Source: an uncultured Lachnospiraceae bacterium | GTDB taxonomy: Bacteria; Bacillota; Clostridia; Lachnospirales; Lachnospiraceae | DNA length: 30,408 nt | Assembly (NCBI GenBank): GCA_910583605.1 | Contig: CAJTXN010000022.1 | Coordinates: forward strand, 1-30,408 | Direction of reading: 5' to 3' | In this document: one piece after another, positions 22,668 to 30,408 of the stretch | How the letters are laid out: each line of letters starts with the position of its first letter | Numbering within the stretch: position 1 is the stretch's first letter | Notes under the pieces: generated by a model | Told to the model about the DNA's origin: nothing | What the model saw: the letters and a program-made list of their open reading frames with translations, nothing else | Database searches by the model: none | Made by a program: the position numbers and the translations under genes

Positions 22668-25154
22668 CTATTCCGAACGAAGCGCAATCACCGGATCTTT
22701 CTTGGCAGCTACTCTGGACGGAATTAATCCGGCAATAAAAGTAAGCAGCATACTGATGATTACCAGAATGACAGCACCGCCTGCCGGCAGGGAGGCAACG
22801 CCTGAAATATCTGCAATAGATTCGATAATAATATTAATTGGAATATTTAGCAGTATGGTTATGATAATTCCCAAAGCACCGGCAACAAAACCGACGATTA
22901 AGGTTTCAGCATTAAATACGTGGGAAATATCACGTTTGGAAGCGCCGATGCTTCGTAAGATACCGATTTCTTTTGTTCTTTCCAGTACAGATATGTAGGT
23001 GATAATACCAATCATAATAGAAGAAACTACAAGTGATATTGCAACAAAAGCAATCAATACATAACTAATGGCATTGATAACATCGCTGACGGAAGACATC
23101 ATAAGCCCTACATAATCCGTATACTGGATTACTTTATCCTCCTGTCCGGCAGCTTCCATATCATCATTATATTTTTCAAGGATATCCGTCAGTTTTTCCT
23201 TGGATTCAAAATCTTTGGCATAAATGTTGATGGTGGAAGGATTGGATAAATCAGCCGCACCCAGTGTCATAAGATTATTTTCGTATGTGGTATCAGTAAA
23301 GGCATTACCGGTAAATACATCAATCTGCGGATTTGCTGTCTGCTGTTTTACAATGGCACTTTCATTTATTTTACCAATCACATAGTTGGTTAATTCATTG
23401 GTATAAGCAATGGTTCCGTTAATGGAAGTCACAGATGCATCTTTATTTGGACGGATAATACCGACCACTTTAATATCAATGGAATTCTGAAGCAGATTTT
23501 TCATATAATCATTATCTGCGGAACGGTTTGTCCAGGTACCGTTTTCTTCCGTATAAATATCTGTATTTATAATAAGCTTATAATGTTGGGATAATAAATC
23601 ATCATAAGAATAACTGGCCTGTTCCATTGATATTGTATTATCCGGCAATTCACCCTGCTGCATTTGGGCAAACATTTTCTTGAATTCCGTAAGGTCCAGC
23701 ATACCTAAAGCGTATAAGGAATATTCGGAAATGGTATTATCCTCGTTTACCACAACTACGACCTCGTCATAATTCTGAGGCATACGGCCGGCTACCACAT
23801 CATACTGGGAAGAAATAAGGTTTTCATTGTTCAGCATTTCCGTCCAGATATCTGTCTGCATCATGGATGAAATCTGGGAACCCATTTCTTCACTGCCATA
23901 GAGCTGCGCCATTACACTGCTAGGATTTACCTGAAAAATACCATTTTCTATATCATTTCGATATACCATCAGGTCTACATCATAACCATATTGAATGTCA
24001 TTGCACAATTCCAGAACTTTGTTTTCCGGATTATCAAGAAAGGTTTTAAAACCTTTTAAATCATTGACACTGATGGAATTCAACATGGAATCCATCATGG
24101 AACTCATCATATTATTGGAATAAATCCGGTCCGGTTCATAAATGATTCCGTCATCCTTTTTATGAGGATTGGTGAAGAAGAAACTTAAATCCATAGTGGT
24201 TTTTTCTATCGTAAGCGGATAACTGGAAAGGGTATCCTGTTCCACACTGTCAATATAATTCTGCATACCGCTGGACAGAGAAAGTATCAGTGCGATACCG
24301 ATGATACCGATACTGCCGGCAAATGCGGTCATAAAAGTTCTGGCTTTCTTGGTCATCAGGTTGTTCAGACTCAGAGAAAGTGCGGTTAACATAGACATGG
24401 AAGTCTTTAACTTGTTCTTTTTTTTCTTTTCGGCGACAGCAGTTTTTTCTTTATTTTCCGGTTCGGATTCAGAAGATTTAAAAGGATTACTGTCATCAAT
24501 GACCGTTCCGTCCAGCAGACGGATGATTCTGGAGGAATATTTTGCTGCAAGTTCCGGATTATGGGTAACCATAATGATCAGTTTATCTTTGGAAATATTT
24601 TTTAAGATTTCCATGATCTGAACGCTCGTTTCAGAGTCCAAAGCACCGGTAGGTTCATCTGCCAGTAAGATTTCAGGATTGTTGATCAGGGCGCGGGCAA
24701 TGGCAACACGCTGCATCTGACCGCCTGACATCTGGTTCGGTTTTTTATTTAACTGGTCGCCCAGTCCCACCTGGTTCAATACGTCAACGGCACGCCGCCT
24801 GCGTTCTGTTTTTGAAACGCCGGAAAGGGTCAGGGCCAGTTCTACATTTGACAGGACTGTCTGGTGAGGAATCAGATTGTAGTTCTGAAACACAAAACCA
24901 ATCTTGTGATTCCGGTAGGCATCCCAATCCTTATCTTTATATTTTTTTGTGGATATCCCGTCAATGGTCAGGTCACCGCTGGTATAGCGGTCCAGTCCGC
25001 CGATAATATTCAGCATAGTGGTTTTTCCGCAGCCGGACTGGCCAAGGATAGAAACAAATTCATGTTCCCGGAATTCCAGATTGATTCCTTTCAGAGCATG
25101 TACGACTGTATCACCGGACGAATACTCTTTTACAATGTCCTGCAATTTAAGCAT
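22668..25154 (-). CDS. MacB-like fused ABC ATPase and FtsX-type permease
   Basis: 828 aa. The N-terminal ATPase (1-220) has Walker A GQSGCGKT (38-45), signature MSGGQ (142-146), Walker B ILLADEPTGALD and the switch His in VTHNPE. This matches the LolD/MacB subfamily. After a charged linker (about 225-250, KEKTAVAEKKKKNK) come the first membrane segment (about 277-295), a large extracellular domain to about residue 690, and three C-terminal membrane segments with the FtsX motif LERTKEIGILRSIGASKRDI. Such proteins work as mechanotransducers, not classic pumps, exporting or sensing peptides and antibiotics. AGAGGAAATCAT precedes the ATG. It is transcribed divergently from the MarR gene, sharing its control region. 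No periplasmic-adaptor partner is present, as is usual in Gram-positives. Confidence 0.93.
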   Translation of the reverse strand: MLKLQDIVKEYSSGDTVVHALKGINLEFREHEFVSILGQSGCGKTTMLNIIGGLDRYTSGDLTIDGISTKKYKDKDWDAYRNHKIGFVFQNYNLIPHQTVLSNVELALTLSGVSKTERRRRAVDVLNQVGLGDQLNKKPNQMSGGQMQRVAIARALINNPEILLADEPTGALDSETSVQIMEILKNISKDKLIIMVTHNPELAAKYSSRIIRLLDGTVIDDSNPFKSSESEPENKEKTAVAEKKKKNKLKTSMSMLTALSLSLNNLMTKKARTFMTAFAGSIGIIGIALILSLSSGMQNYIDSVEQDTLSSYPLTIEKTTMDLSFFFTNPHKKDDGIIYEPDRIYSNNMMSSMMDSMLNSISVNDLKGFKTFLDNPENKVLELCNDIQYGYDVDLMVYRNDIENGIFQVNPSSVMAQLYGSEEMGSQISSMMQTDIWTEMLNNENLISSQYDVVAGRMPQNYDEVVVVVNEDNTISEYSLYALGMLDLTEFKKMFAQMQQGELPDNTISMEQASYSYDDLLSQHYKLIINTDIYTEENGTWTNRSADNDYMKNLLQNSIDIKVVGIIRPNKDASVTSINGTIAYTNELTNYVIGKINESAIVKQQTANPQIDVFTGNAFTDTTYENNLMTLGAADLSNPSTINIYAKDFESKEKLTDILEKYNDDMEAAGQEDKVIQYTDYVGLMMSSVSDVINAISYVLIAFVAISLVVSSIMIGIITYISVLERTKEIGILRSIGASKRDISHVFNAETLIVGFVAGALGIIITILLNIPINIIIESIADISGVASLPAGGAVILVIISMLLTFIAGLIPSRVAAKKDPVIALRSE

Positions 25155-25226
25155 ATGATTTCCTCTTTTCTTTTTATTACCTTTTTTTGATTTTAGATTA
25201 TATTGTTTTTATTACCATTTTTGTAG

Positions 25227-25238
25227 TGACAATTGTCA
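25227..25238. promoter_or_regulatory. palindrome upstream of the ABC gene, possible MarR site
   Basis: TGACAATTGTCA is a perfect 12-bp palindrome 73 nt upstream of the divergent ABC start codon. Its position in the shared control region makes it a candidate binding site for the MarR regulator, although its sequence differs from the palindromes near the marR promoter. Confidence 0.4.
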
Positions 25239-25370
25239 TTTTTTGAAAAAATTTTACAATTTGCCGTTAAATGGATATTTAATCGCTGATAATCATAACA
25301 AGAAAGAATTAATTTGTAAATATTGAACAAAAATATTAATTATTTTTATAAAAAGTTAATAAAATGAATG

Positions 25371-25399
25371 TTGACTATTCCTGTTATTGGAATTATAAT
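25371..25399 (+). promoter_or_regulatory. promoter of the marR-ABC exporter operon
   Basis: TTGACT (25371-25376), 17-bp spacer, TATAAT (25394-25399), a near-consensus sigma-A promoter. The spacer holds the inverted repeat ATTCC-n7-GGAAT. Confidence 0.8.
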
Positions 25400-25406
25400 T
25401 GGCAAT

Positions 25407-25432
25407 GTTAATTATTAACACTGTTAAGTGTT
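25407..25432. promoter_or_regulatory. overlapping palindromes after the marR promoter, probable operator
   Basis: GTTAAT-T-ATTAAC (25407-25419) is a perfect palindrome, directly followed and overlapped by AACACT-GTTA-AGTGTT (25417-25432). They cover the expected transcription start, where a MarR-type repressor would block initiation. Confidence 0.6.
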
Positions 25433-25454
25433 GCATAAAGGTGGTGACATAAAA

Positions 25455-25955
25455 TTGGATTCAGAAACGGGTAGAACTGCCCCGGCTCATATTGACAGAG
25501 AACAATTGAAGGCGGAATTGATATTATCCTCTGTCAGAATGAAAAAAATTGTAAAAAATTTATTGTGCGGCGGAATTACTCAAAGAGAATTTTTTGTTTT
25601 AGAGGTATTAAATACAAAGGGTTTGAAATACGGAAACGGAATGTATGTATCGGTGCTGGCAGATACGATTCATGTCTCCACGCCCCAGGCCTCCAGAATG
25701 TTAAAAAATATGGAAGAAAAGGGGTATATCAGACGTGAAATTGACGAGAAAAATCGCAGAAATACGTTCGTATATGCCACGGAAAAAGGAAAAGAAGCAA
25801 GGATTAAAGCGCAGCAGGAGATGGATGCATTTGCTGACCGGGTGATAATTCGTATGGGCGTGGACAATGTAAAAAAATTAATAGAATTATTTAATATGTC
25901 AACCGATATTATGGAAGATGAATTAATAAAACGAAAGGATAATCCAAATGTCTAA
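25455..25955 (+). CDS. MarR-family transcriptional regulator
   Basis: 166 aa from TTG 25455, preceded by AAAGGTGGTGA at a normal gap; the frame is open from 25428 (175 aa), but that start has no ribosome site and lies within the operator. The winged helix-turn-helix is recognisable: ITQREFFVLEVLN, YVSVLADTIHVSTPQASRML (recognition helix), KNMEEKGYIRREIDEKNRRN (wing) and FVYATEKGKEA. The C-terminal helices complete the dimer interface. It overlaps the downstream transporter gene by 8 nt. The arrangement indicates a ligand-relieved repressor of the exporter pair, and perhaps of the divergent ABC gene. The ligand is unknown. Confidence 0.92.
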   Translation: MDSETGRTAPAHIDREQLKAELILSSVRMKKIVKNLLCGGITQREFFVLEVLNTKGLKYGNGMYVSVLADTIHVSTPQASRMLKNMEEKGYIRREIDEKNRRNTFVYATEKGKEARIKAQQEMDAFADRVIIRMGVDNVKKLIELFNMSTDIMEDELIKRKDNPNV

Positions 25956-28092
25956 ATTATTTAAGTACTGGAAAAGCCATATAGGGATGATACTGGTCAT
26001 AATCATGCTTTTGATCGTTCAGGCATACTGTGATCTGGAATTACCTTCCTATACGGCTGATATCGTAGATGTGGGTATTACCGGCGGAGGTATTGAACAT
26101 ATTGCTCCCGAAAAAATCAGCAGGGACACCTTTGATAAAATCTGTCTGTTTCTGACACAGGAGGAAATAGAATTATTCTCTTCCTGCTATGATCTGAACG
26201 AGGGAGAGATTTATAGGAGAAATACGGACAGCCGGAAAAAAATCGATGAAATTGATTCTATGATCGGAGTTCCGATTGTACTGATATCCCAGGATGCCGA
26301 GTCCCTGCATCAGATGAAACAGGGATATGAAGCAGGTCTGATCAGTAAAGAGGAACTGCTTGCCATGAAAGAACAAATGCAGGAAGGAATGGGAGATTAC
26401 AGCGACATGCTGATAGAAAGCCAGGCCGTTGCATTTGTAAAGCAGGAATATAAACAAATCGGTGTGGATACTGATAAGATACAGACCGATTATCTGATAA
26501 AAAAAGGTCTGATGATGTTAGGATTTGCAGTAGTGGCTATGGCTGCTTCCATATTGGCCGGACTGATTTCCTCATTGGTGGCAGCGAAAGTCGGTATGGA
26601 TTTAAGAGAAGGCGTGTTTAAAAAAGTAGTATCCTTTTCAAATGCGGAAATGGATAAATTTTCCACAGCATCTCTGATTACCAGAAGTACCAACGATATC
26701 CAGCAGGTTCAGATGGTCACTGTAATGATGCTGCGTATGATAATGTATGCGCCGGTTCTGGCAGTGGGCGGTATCATTAAGGTGTTAAGCACCAGAACAG
26801 GTCTGGACTGGATTATTGTATTAGCCGTTCTGCTTATCATAGGTGTTGTATTATTATTAATGGCTATTGCCCTGCCAAAGTTTAAGGTCATGCAGACACT
26901 GATGGATAAACTGAATCTGGTTTCCAGGGAAATCCTCACCGGTGTACTGGTAATTCGTGCATTCGGCAGGGAAAAACAGGAAGAGGAACGGTTTGACGAT
27001 GCCAACAAGGATTTAATGAAAACGCAGCTGTTTACCAACCGTGTTATGACTTTCATGATGCCATGCATGATGTTTATCATGAATGGAATAACCGTTCTGA
27101 TCGTATGGATGGGAGCGAAAGGAATTGATAAGGGAAATCTTCAGGTAGGAGATATGATGGCATTTATTACCTATGCCATGATGATCATCATGTCCTTCCT
27201 GATGCTTACCATGGTATCCATTATGCTTCCAAGAGCCGGTGTGGCAGCTTCACGTATAGATGAAGTGATTCAGACAAAAGCCTCAATATCGGATCAGGAG
27301 AATACAGCAGAAGCAGATGAAAAATTACAGAATGTTTCAGGTGTCGTAAAATTTGACAATGTATCCTTTAAATATCCGGGAGCAGAGGAAAATGCTTTGG
27401 AGGCTCTGAATTTTACAGCCTGTCCGGGAAAGACTACGGCCATTATAGGAAGTACGGGCTGTGGCAAATCCACGCTGATTCATCTGATTCCGAGGTTTTA
27501 TGATGTGACGGAAGGTAAGATAACCATTGACGGCGTGGATATCCGGGAAATATCACAGCATAAACTGAGAAGTCTGCTGGGATTTGTTCCGCAGAAGGGC
27601 GTATTATTTTCCGGAGACATAGAATCCAATATTAAATTCGGCGGGGATTTCATTACCGATGAGGATATGAAACTTGCTGCACAGATTGCACAGGCGACGG
27701 AATTCATTGAAGGAAAACCGGATGCTTATGCTTCTGAAATTTCCCAGGGCGGTACCAATGTATCTGGCGGACAGAAGCAGAGACTGTCAATTGCAAGAGC
27801 CATAGCAAAGAAGCCGAAAGTGTTCCTGTTTGATGACAGTTTTTCTGCATTGGATTACAAAACCGATGTTGTACTGAGAAAAGCCCTGAATGAAAATATT
27901 TCGGATGCCACCGTGATCATAGTGGCACAGCGTATCAGTACCATTCTTCATGCAGACCAGATAATCGTACTGGACGAAGGTAAGATTGCAGGAATGGGTA
28001 CCCATGAGGAATTACTGAGGAATTGTGAAGCATATCAGGAAATTGCTAAATCCCAGTTATCGGAGGCAGAGCTGAAAGGAGGTCGTGCATAA
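25948..28092 (+). CDS. ABC exporter half-transporter with degenerate catalytic site
   Basis: 714 aa: type IV exporter membrane domain, then ATPase. TM1 is at about 10-28. A long extracellular insertion (about 40-160) separates TM1 from TM2, which is at about 185-210. ATPase motifs: Walker A GSTGCGKS (501-508), signature VSGGQ (605-609), Walker B VFLFDDSFSALD. Asp630 replaces the catalytic glutamate, so this subunit's own nucleotide site is expected to be non-hydrolytic, as in known heterodimeric exporters such as BmrCD and TM287/288. The next gene supplies the canonical site. It begins within the end of the marR gene and overlaps the partner gene by one base, so the three are one translational unit. 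A multidrug or peptide exporter is likely; the substrate is unknown. Confidence 0.93.
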   Translation: MSKLFKYWKSHIGMILVIIMLLIVQAYCDLELPSYTADIVDVGITGGGIEHIAPEKISRDTFDKICLFLTQEEIELFSSCYDLNEGEIYRRNTDSRKKIDEIDSMIGVPIVLISQDAESLHQMKQGYEAGLISKEELLAMKEQMQEGMGDYSDMLIESQAVAFVKQEYKQIGVDTDKIQTDYLIKKGLMMLGFAVVAMAASILAGLISSLVAAKVGMDLREGVFKKVVSFSNAEMDKFSTASLITRSTNDIQQVQMVTVMMLRMIMYAPVLAVGGIIKVLSTRTGLDWIIVLAVLLIIGVVLLLMAIALPKFKVMQTLMDKLNLVSREILTGVLVIRAFGREKQEEERFDDANKDLMKTQLFTNRVMTFMMPCMMFIMNGITVLIVWMGAKGIDKGNLQVGDMMAFITYAMMIIMSFLMLTMVSIMLPRAGVAASRIDEVIQTKASISDQENTAEADEKLQNVSGVVKFDNVSFKYPGAEENALEALNFTACPGKTTAIIGSTGCGKSTLIHLIPRFYDVTEGKITIDGVDIREISQHKLRSLLGFVPQKGVLFSGDIESNIKFGGDFITDEDMKLAAQIAQATEFIEGKPDAYASEISQGGTNVSGGQKQRLSIARAIAKKPKVFLFDDSFSALDYKTDVVLRKALNENISDATVIIVAQRISTILHADQIIVLDEGKIAGMGTHEELLRNCEAYQEIAKSQLSEAELKGGRA

Positions 28093-29945
28093 TGAGTGAA
28101 GAACAGAAAAGCGGACGTTCCCAACACAGGCCGAAAGGTCCCATGGGCGGGGGACCGGGTGTGCCGGCTGAGAAAGCCAAAGATTTTAAGGGAACCGTAA
28201 AGAAATTAGTCGGTGAAATAAACCCTTTTAAGATATCAGTAGTTTTTGTATTAATATTTGCCATTGGCAGTACCATATTCAGTATTGTGGGACCGAAGAT
28301 ACTTGGTAAAGCCACAACGGAACTGAGCAAAGGCTTAATGAGGATGATTGGCGGAACCGGAGGAATTAATTTTGATAAAATCGGAATGATTTTATTGATA
28401 TTAATTGGTCTGTATGCGGTCAGCGCATTGTTTTCCTTTATTCAGGGCTGGCTGATGACCGGTGTATCCCAAAAGTTATGTTTTAATCTGCGGGATAAGA
28501 TTTCAAAGAAACTGAACCGGCTGCCGATTAATTATTATGAATCCAGAACGGTAGGAGAAATATTATCCAGAATCACCAATGATGTGGATACTCTTCAGAT
28601 GAACCTGAATCAGTGTATTACACAGATGATTACCTCAGTGACCACGGTTGTGGGTATCTTAATAATGATGATCAGCATCAGTCCGCTCATGACACTGATT
28701 GCTTTGGTGATTCTTCCGGTTTCCGGAATCCTGATCGGTGTTGTTGTGAAACATTCACAAAAATATTTCGTGGCACAGCAGAAATATCTGGGAAGAATAA
28801 ACGGACAGATAGAAGAAATATACAGCGGCCATAATATTGTGAAATCTTTTAACCGTGAAGAAATCGTACTGGAGGAATTTGACAGAACCAATGATATTTT
28901 ATTTAAATCCGCATGGAAATCCCAGTTTTTATCCGGCATGATGATGCCGATCATGACATTTGTGGGAAATCTGGGCTATGTGGCAGTTGCGATTGTAGGT
29001 GCGTTCCTTGCGGTCAACGGAACCATTCAGATTGGCGATATTCAGTCCTTTATTCAGTATGTTAGGAATTTTACACAACCGATTCAGCAGATTGCCCAGG
29101 TATCCAACATGTTCCAGTCCATGGTTGCAGCAGCCGAGCGTGTCTTTGAATTGCTGGACGAAACGGAGGAAGAACTGATTGCCGAGAATCCGGCAAAACC
29201 GGAGAAGGTTGAAGGAAACGTATCTTTTGAAAACGTTCATTTCGGATATAATCCGGATAAAATTATCATTAATGATTTCAACTGTAAGGTAGAACCGGGG
29301 CAGACTGTTGCCATTGTGGGCCCTACCGGAGCAGGAAAGACGACCATGGTAAAATTATTAATGCGTTTTTATGATGTAAACAGCGGCTCCATTAAAATAG
29401 AAGGTCATGATATCCGGGATTTCAACCGGAGTGATTTAAGAGATAATTTTGGAATGGTCCTTCAGGAAACCTGGCTGTTTAAGGGAACCATTATGGAAAA
29501 TATCCGGTACGGACGAATAGATGCCACGGACGAAGAGGTTATTGCCGCAGCGAAAGCCGCCCATGCCCATCATTTTATCCAGACACTGCCGGAGGGCTAT
29601 CAAATGGAATTAAATGAGGATGCCAGCAATGTATCCCAGGGACAGAAACAGCTCCTTACGATTGCCAGAGCCATTCTTGCCGATAAGAAGATTCTGATAC
29701 TGGATGAGGCAACCAGTTCGGTGGATACCAGAACGGAAGCCAGAATCCAGCGGGCAATGGATAATCTCATGCGGGGAAGAACCAGCTTTGTCATCGCCCA
29801 CAGACTTTCTACGATTAAAGAAGCGGATGTGATTTTGGTTATGAAAGACGGAGATATTATCGAACAGGGCAGTCATGAGGAACTGATTGCCAAAGACGGA
29901 TTTTATGCTTCGTTGTATAATTCCCAGTTTGAGGATATTGCGTAG
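28092..29945 (+). CDS. ABC exporter half-transporter with canonical catalytic site
   Basis: 617 aa: a Gly/Pro/Lys-rich cytoplasmic N-terminus (1-50, RPKGPMGGGPGVPAEKAKDF), six membrane helices (about 50-340), then the ATPase. Walker A is GPTGAGKT (410-417), signature VSQGQKQ (514-520, with Q in place of the second residue of SGG), and Walker B ILILDEATSSVD with catalytic Glu539. The H-loop is FVIAHRLSTI. With the upstream Asp-bearing subunit it forms an asymmetric heterodimer in which its Walker B glutamate works at the active site. The start codon shares one base with the preceding stop (TAATG), typical of coupled subunits. No separate terminator is seen before the next promoter. Confidence 0.94.
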   Translation: MSEEQKSGRSQHRPKGPMGGGPGVPAEKAKDFKGTVKKLVGEINPFKISVVFVLIFAIGSTIFSIVGPKILGKATTELSKGLMRMIGGTGGINFDKIGMILLILIGLYAVSALFSFIQGWLMTGVSQKLCFNLRDKISKKLNRLPINYYESRTVGEILSRITNDVDTLQMNLNQCITQMITSVTTVVGILIMMISISPLMTLIALVILPVSGILIGVVVKHSQKYFVAQQKYLGRINGQIEEIYSGHNIVKSFNREEIVLEEFDRTNDILFKSAWKSQFLSGMMMPIMTFVGNLGYVAVAIVGAFLAVNGTIQIGDIQSFIQYVRNFTQPIQQIAQVSNMFQSMVAAAERVFELLDETEEELIAENPAKPEKVEGNVSFENVHFGYNPDKIIINDFNCKVEPGQTVAIVGPTGAGKTTMVKLLMRFYDVNSGSIKIEGHDIRDFNRSDLRDNFGMVLQETWLFKGTIMENIRYGRIDATDEEVIAAAKAAHAHHFIQTLPEGYQMELNEDASNVSQGQKQLLTIARAILADKKILILDEATSSVDTRTEARIQRAMDNLMRGRTSFVIAHRLSTIKEADVILVMKDGDIIEQGSHEELIAKDGFYASLYNSQFEDIA

Positions 29946-29985
29946 AGTTTTTAGAAAACAATTTAATAATCGGTAAATAAATATG

Positions 29986-30015
29986 TTGACATACAAAATA
30001 TGACAATGTTAGAAT
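29986..30015 (+). promoter_or_regulatory. promoter of the downstream leader RNA
   Basis: TTGACA (29986-29991), 18-bp spacer, TAGAAT (30010-30015). Perfect -35, five-of-six -10. Transcription would begin near 30022 and run into the hairpin leader. Confidence 0.65.
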
Positions 30016-30046
30016 AAAATATAGGATTTATTTACTGAGGATAAAC

Positions 30047-30137
30047 AAAAACTACACTTGTGAAATTCAAAGGAGAAAAGTTGAAAAAACAATTTCAACT
30101 TTACGATGAAAGTTGAATGCACAGGTGTAGTTTTTTT
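30047..30137 (+). ncRNA. candidate attenuator or small RNA ending in a strong terminator
   Basis: Arms AAAAACTACACTTGTG (30047-30062) and CACAGGTGTAGTTTTT (30120-30135) pair over 16 bp with one G-U, followed by more T. Inside, AAGTTGAAA (30078-30086) can pair with TTTCAACTT (30093-30101), or TTCAACTTT (30094-30102) can pair with AAAGTTGAA (30109-30117), two mutually exclusive 9-bp hairpins sharing the middle segment. A short ORF with ribosome site overlaps them. With the promoter just upstream, the product would be an RNA of about 115 nt unless the terminator is read through into the next gene. Confidence 0.55.
30081..30116 (+). CDS. possible 11-aa leader peptide
   Basis: TTG 30081 lies 5 nt after AAAGGAG (30069-30075) and opens the peptide MKKQFQLYDES, stopping at TGA 30114-30116. 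The codons coincide with the segments that form the alternative hairpins, so ribosome position could choose between structures. It is too short for homology evidence; the support is the ribosome site and the placement. Confidence 0.4.
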   Translation: MKKQFQLYDES

Positions 30138-30194
30138 GAATTTTAGGAATTGTTGGTGATAAAATGAAATACACATGAAGGGAAAGGTGACGTT

Positions 30195-30408
30195 ATGAGA
30201 AAAAGAGCAATATGGATGATATTTTTTGTATGTTTGATATTTGGTGGCAGTAGTGTAAAAGTTAATGGGGATATGAGTAATATAGAAATTAATCAGATGT
30301 TTTGTATTAATGCATACTATTCAGAATCAGAAGACAAATGTATAATTTTTCTATATAAAATGGTTGATTATCTCAAAAAAGCCTTGATTTACGGGCATAC
30401 AAGCAGGA
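30195..30408 (+). CDS. secreted protein, 5' part only
   Basis: ATG 30195 follows AAAGGTGACG and opens a frame running off the window after 71 codons. The N-terminus is a signal peptide (MRKRAIWMIFFVCLIFGGSS), followed by a soluble part with NIEINQMFCINAYYSESEDK. Too little is seen to assign a family. It lies 57 nt after the terminator of the leader RNA and would be expressed by read-through of it or from an unseen promoter. Confidence 0.55.
   Translation, partial: MRKRAIWMIFFVCLIFGGSSVKVNGDMSNIEINQMFCINAYYSESEDKCIIFLYKMVDYLKKALIYGHTSR

Noticed and set aside
22668..25154. Calling the ABC protein a macrolide exporter (MacB)
   Set aside because: The fold matches, but no MacA adaptor or outer-membrane partner exists in this Gram-positive context, so the substrate is left open.

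Overview
The window looks like a chromosomal stretch from a low-to-moderate GC Gram-positive gut bacterium of the class Clostridia, most likely a Lachnospiraceae member. The basis is strong AGGAGG-type ribosome sites, frequent TTG/GTG starts, sigma-A-like promoters, a DUF2520-type ketopantoate reductase inside a panBCD-coaBC operon, paired DUF6070-like surface proteins and a MarR-controlled heterodimeric ABC exporter. The genus is inferred, not demonstrated.

Layout. 1-2010 is a decayed, AT-rich segment: a small membrane-protein gene carrying two in-frame stops, several short coding fragments, and an IS3-family transposase remnant in which the orfA part is joined to the end of orfB by an internal deletion. 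2064-2965 is a MerR/TipA-type regulator with a 19-bp-spacer promoter and a terminator. 3070-5741 holds two tandem paralogues of equal length (413 aa), one a lipoprotein and one membrane-anchored. 5784-6143 (minus) is a small secreted SH3-like protein. 6481-9235 is a run of a DUF1905 protein, a DUF4253 protein and a TPR protein, closed by a terminator.

9237-13723 is a vitamin B5/CoA operon: panG-like, panB, panC, panD and coaBC, with its own promoter and a leader of about 140 nt. It covers the route from ketoisovalerate and aspartate to 4'-phosphopantetheine, apart from pantothenate kinase. An HSL-family esterase and an unrecognised cysteine-containing protein follow.

16289-22402 is the most interesting block, a compact restriction-modification island. 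It contains a Vsr mismatch endonuclease, two divergent NgoFVII-like phospholipase-D-fold nucleases flanking a Z1-domain ATPase, a convergent C5-cytosine methyltransferase, and an XRE regulator overlapping the methyltransferase gene. The regulator's upstream region carries a tandem 16-bp palindrome on the promoter and further inverted repeats in the leader. The GHKL/MORC-type ATPase that I recall from related Z1 systems is absent here.

22668-29945 is a transport block. A MacB-like fused ATPase-permease lies on the minus strand. Divergent from it is a MarR regulator followed by two overlapping half-transporter genes, one with a degenerate catalytic site, forming a probable heterodimeric exporter. 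The window ends with a promoter, a short leader ORF embedded in alternative hairpins that lead to a strong terminator (a candidate attenuator or small RNA), and the start of a secreted protein that runs off the edge. I saw no tRNA, rRNA or CRISPR array.
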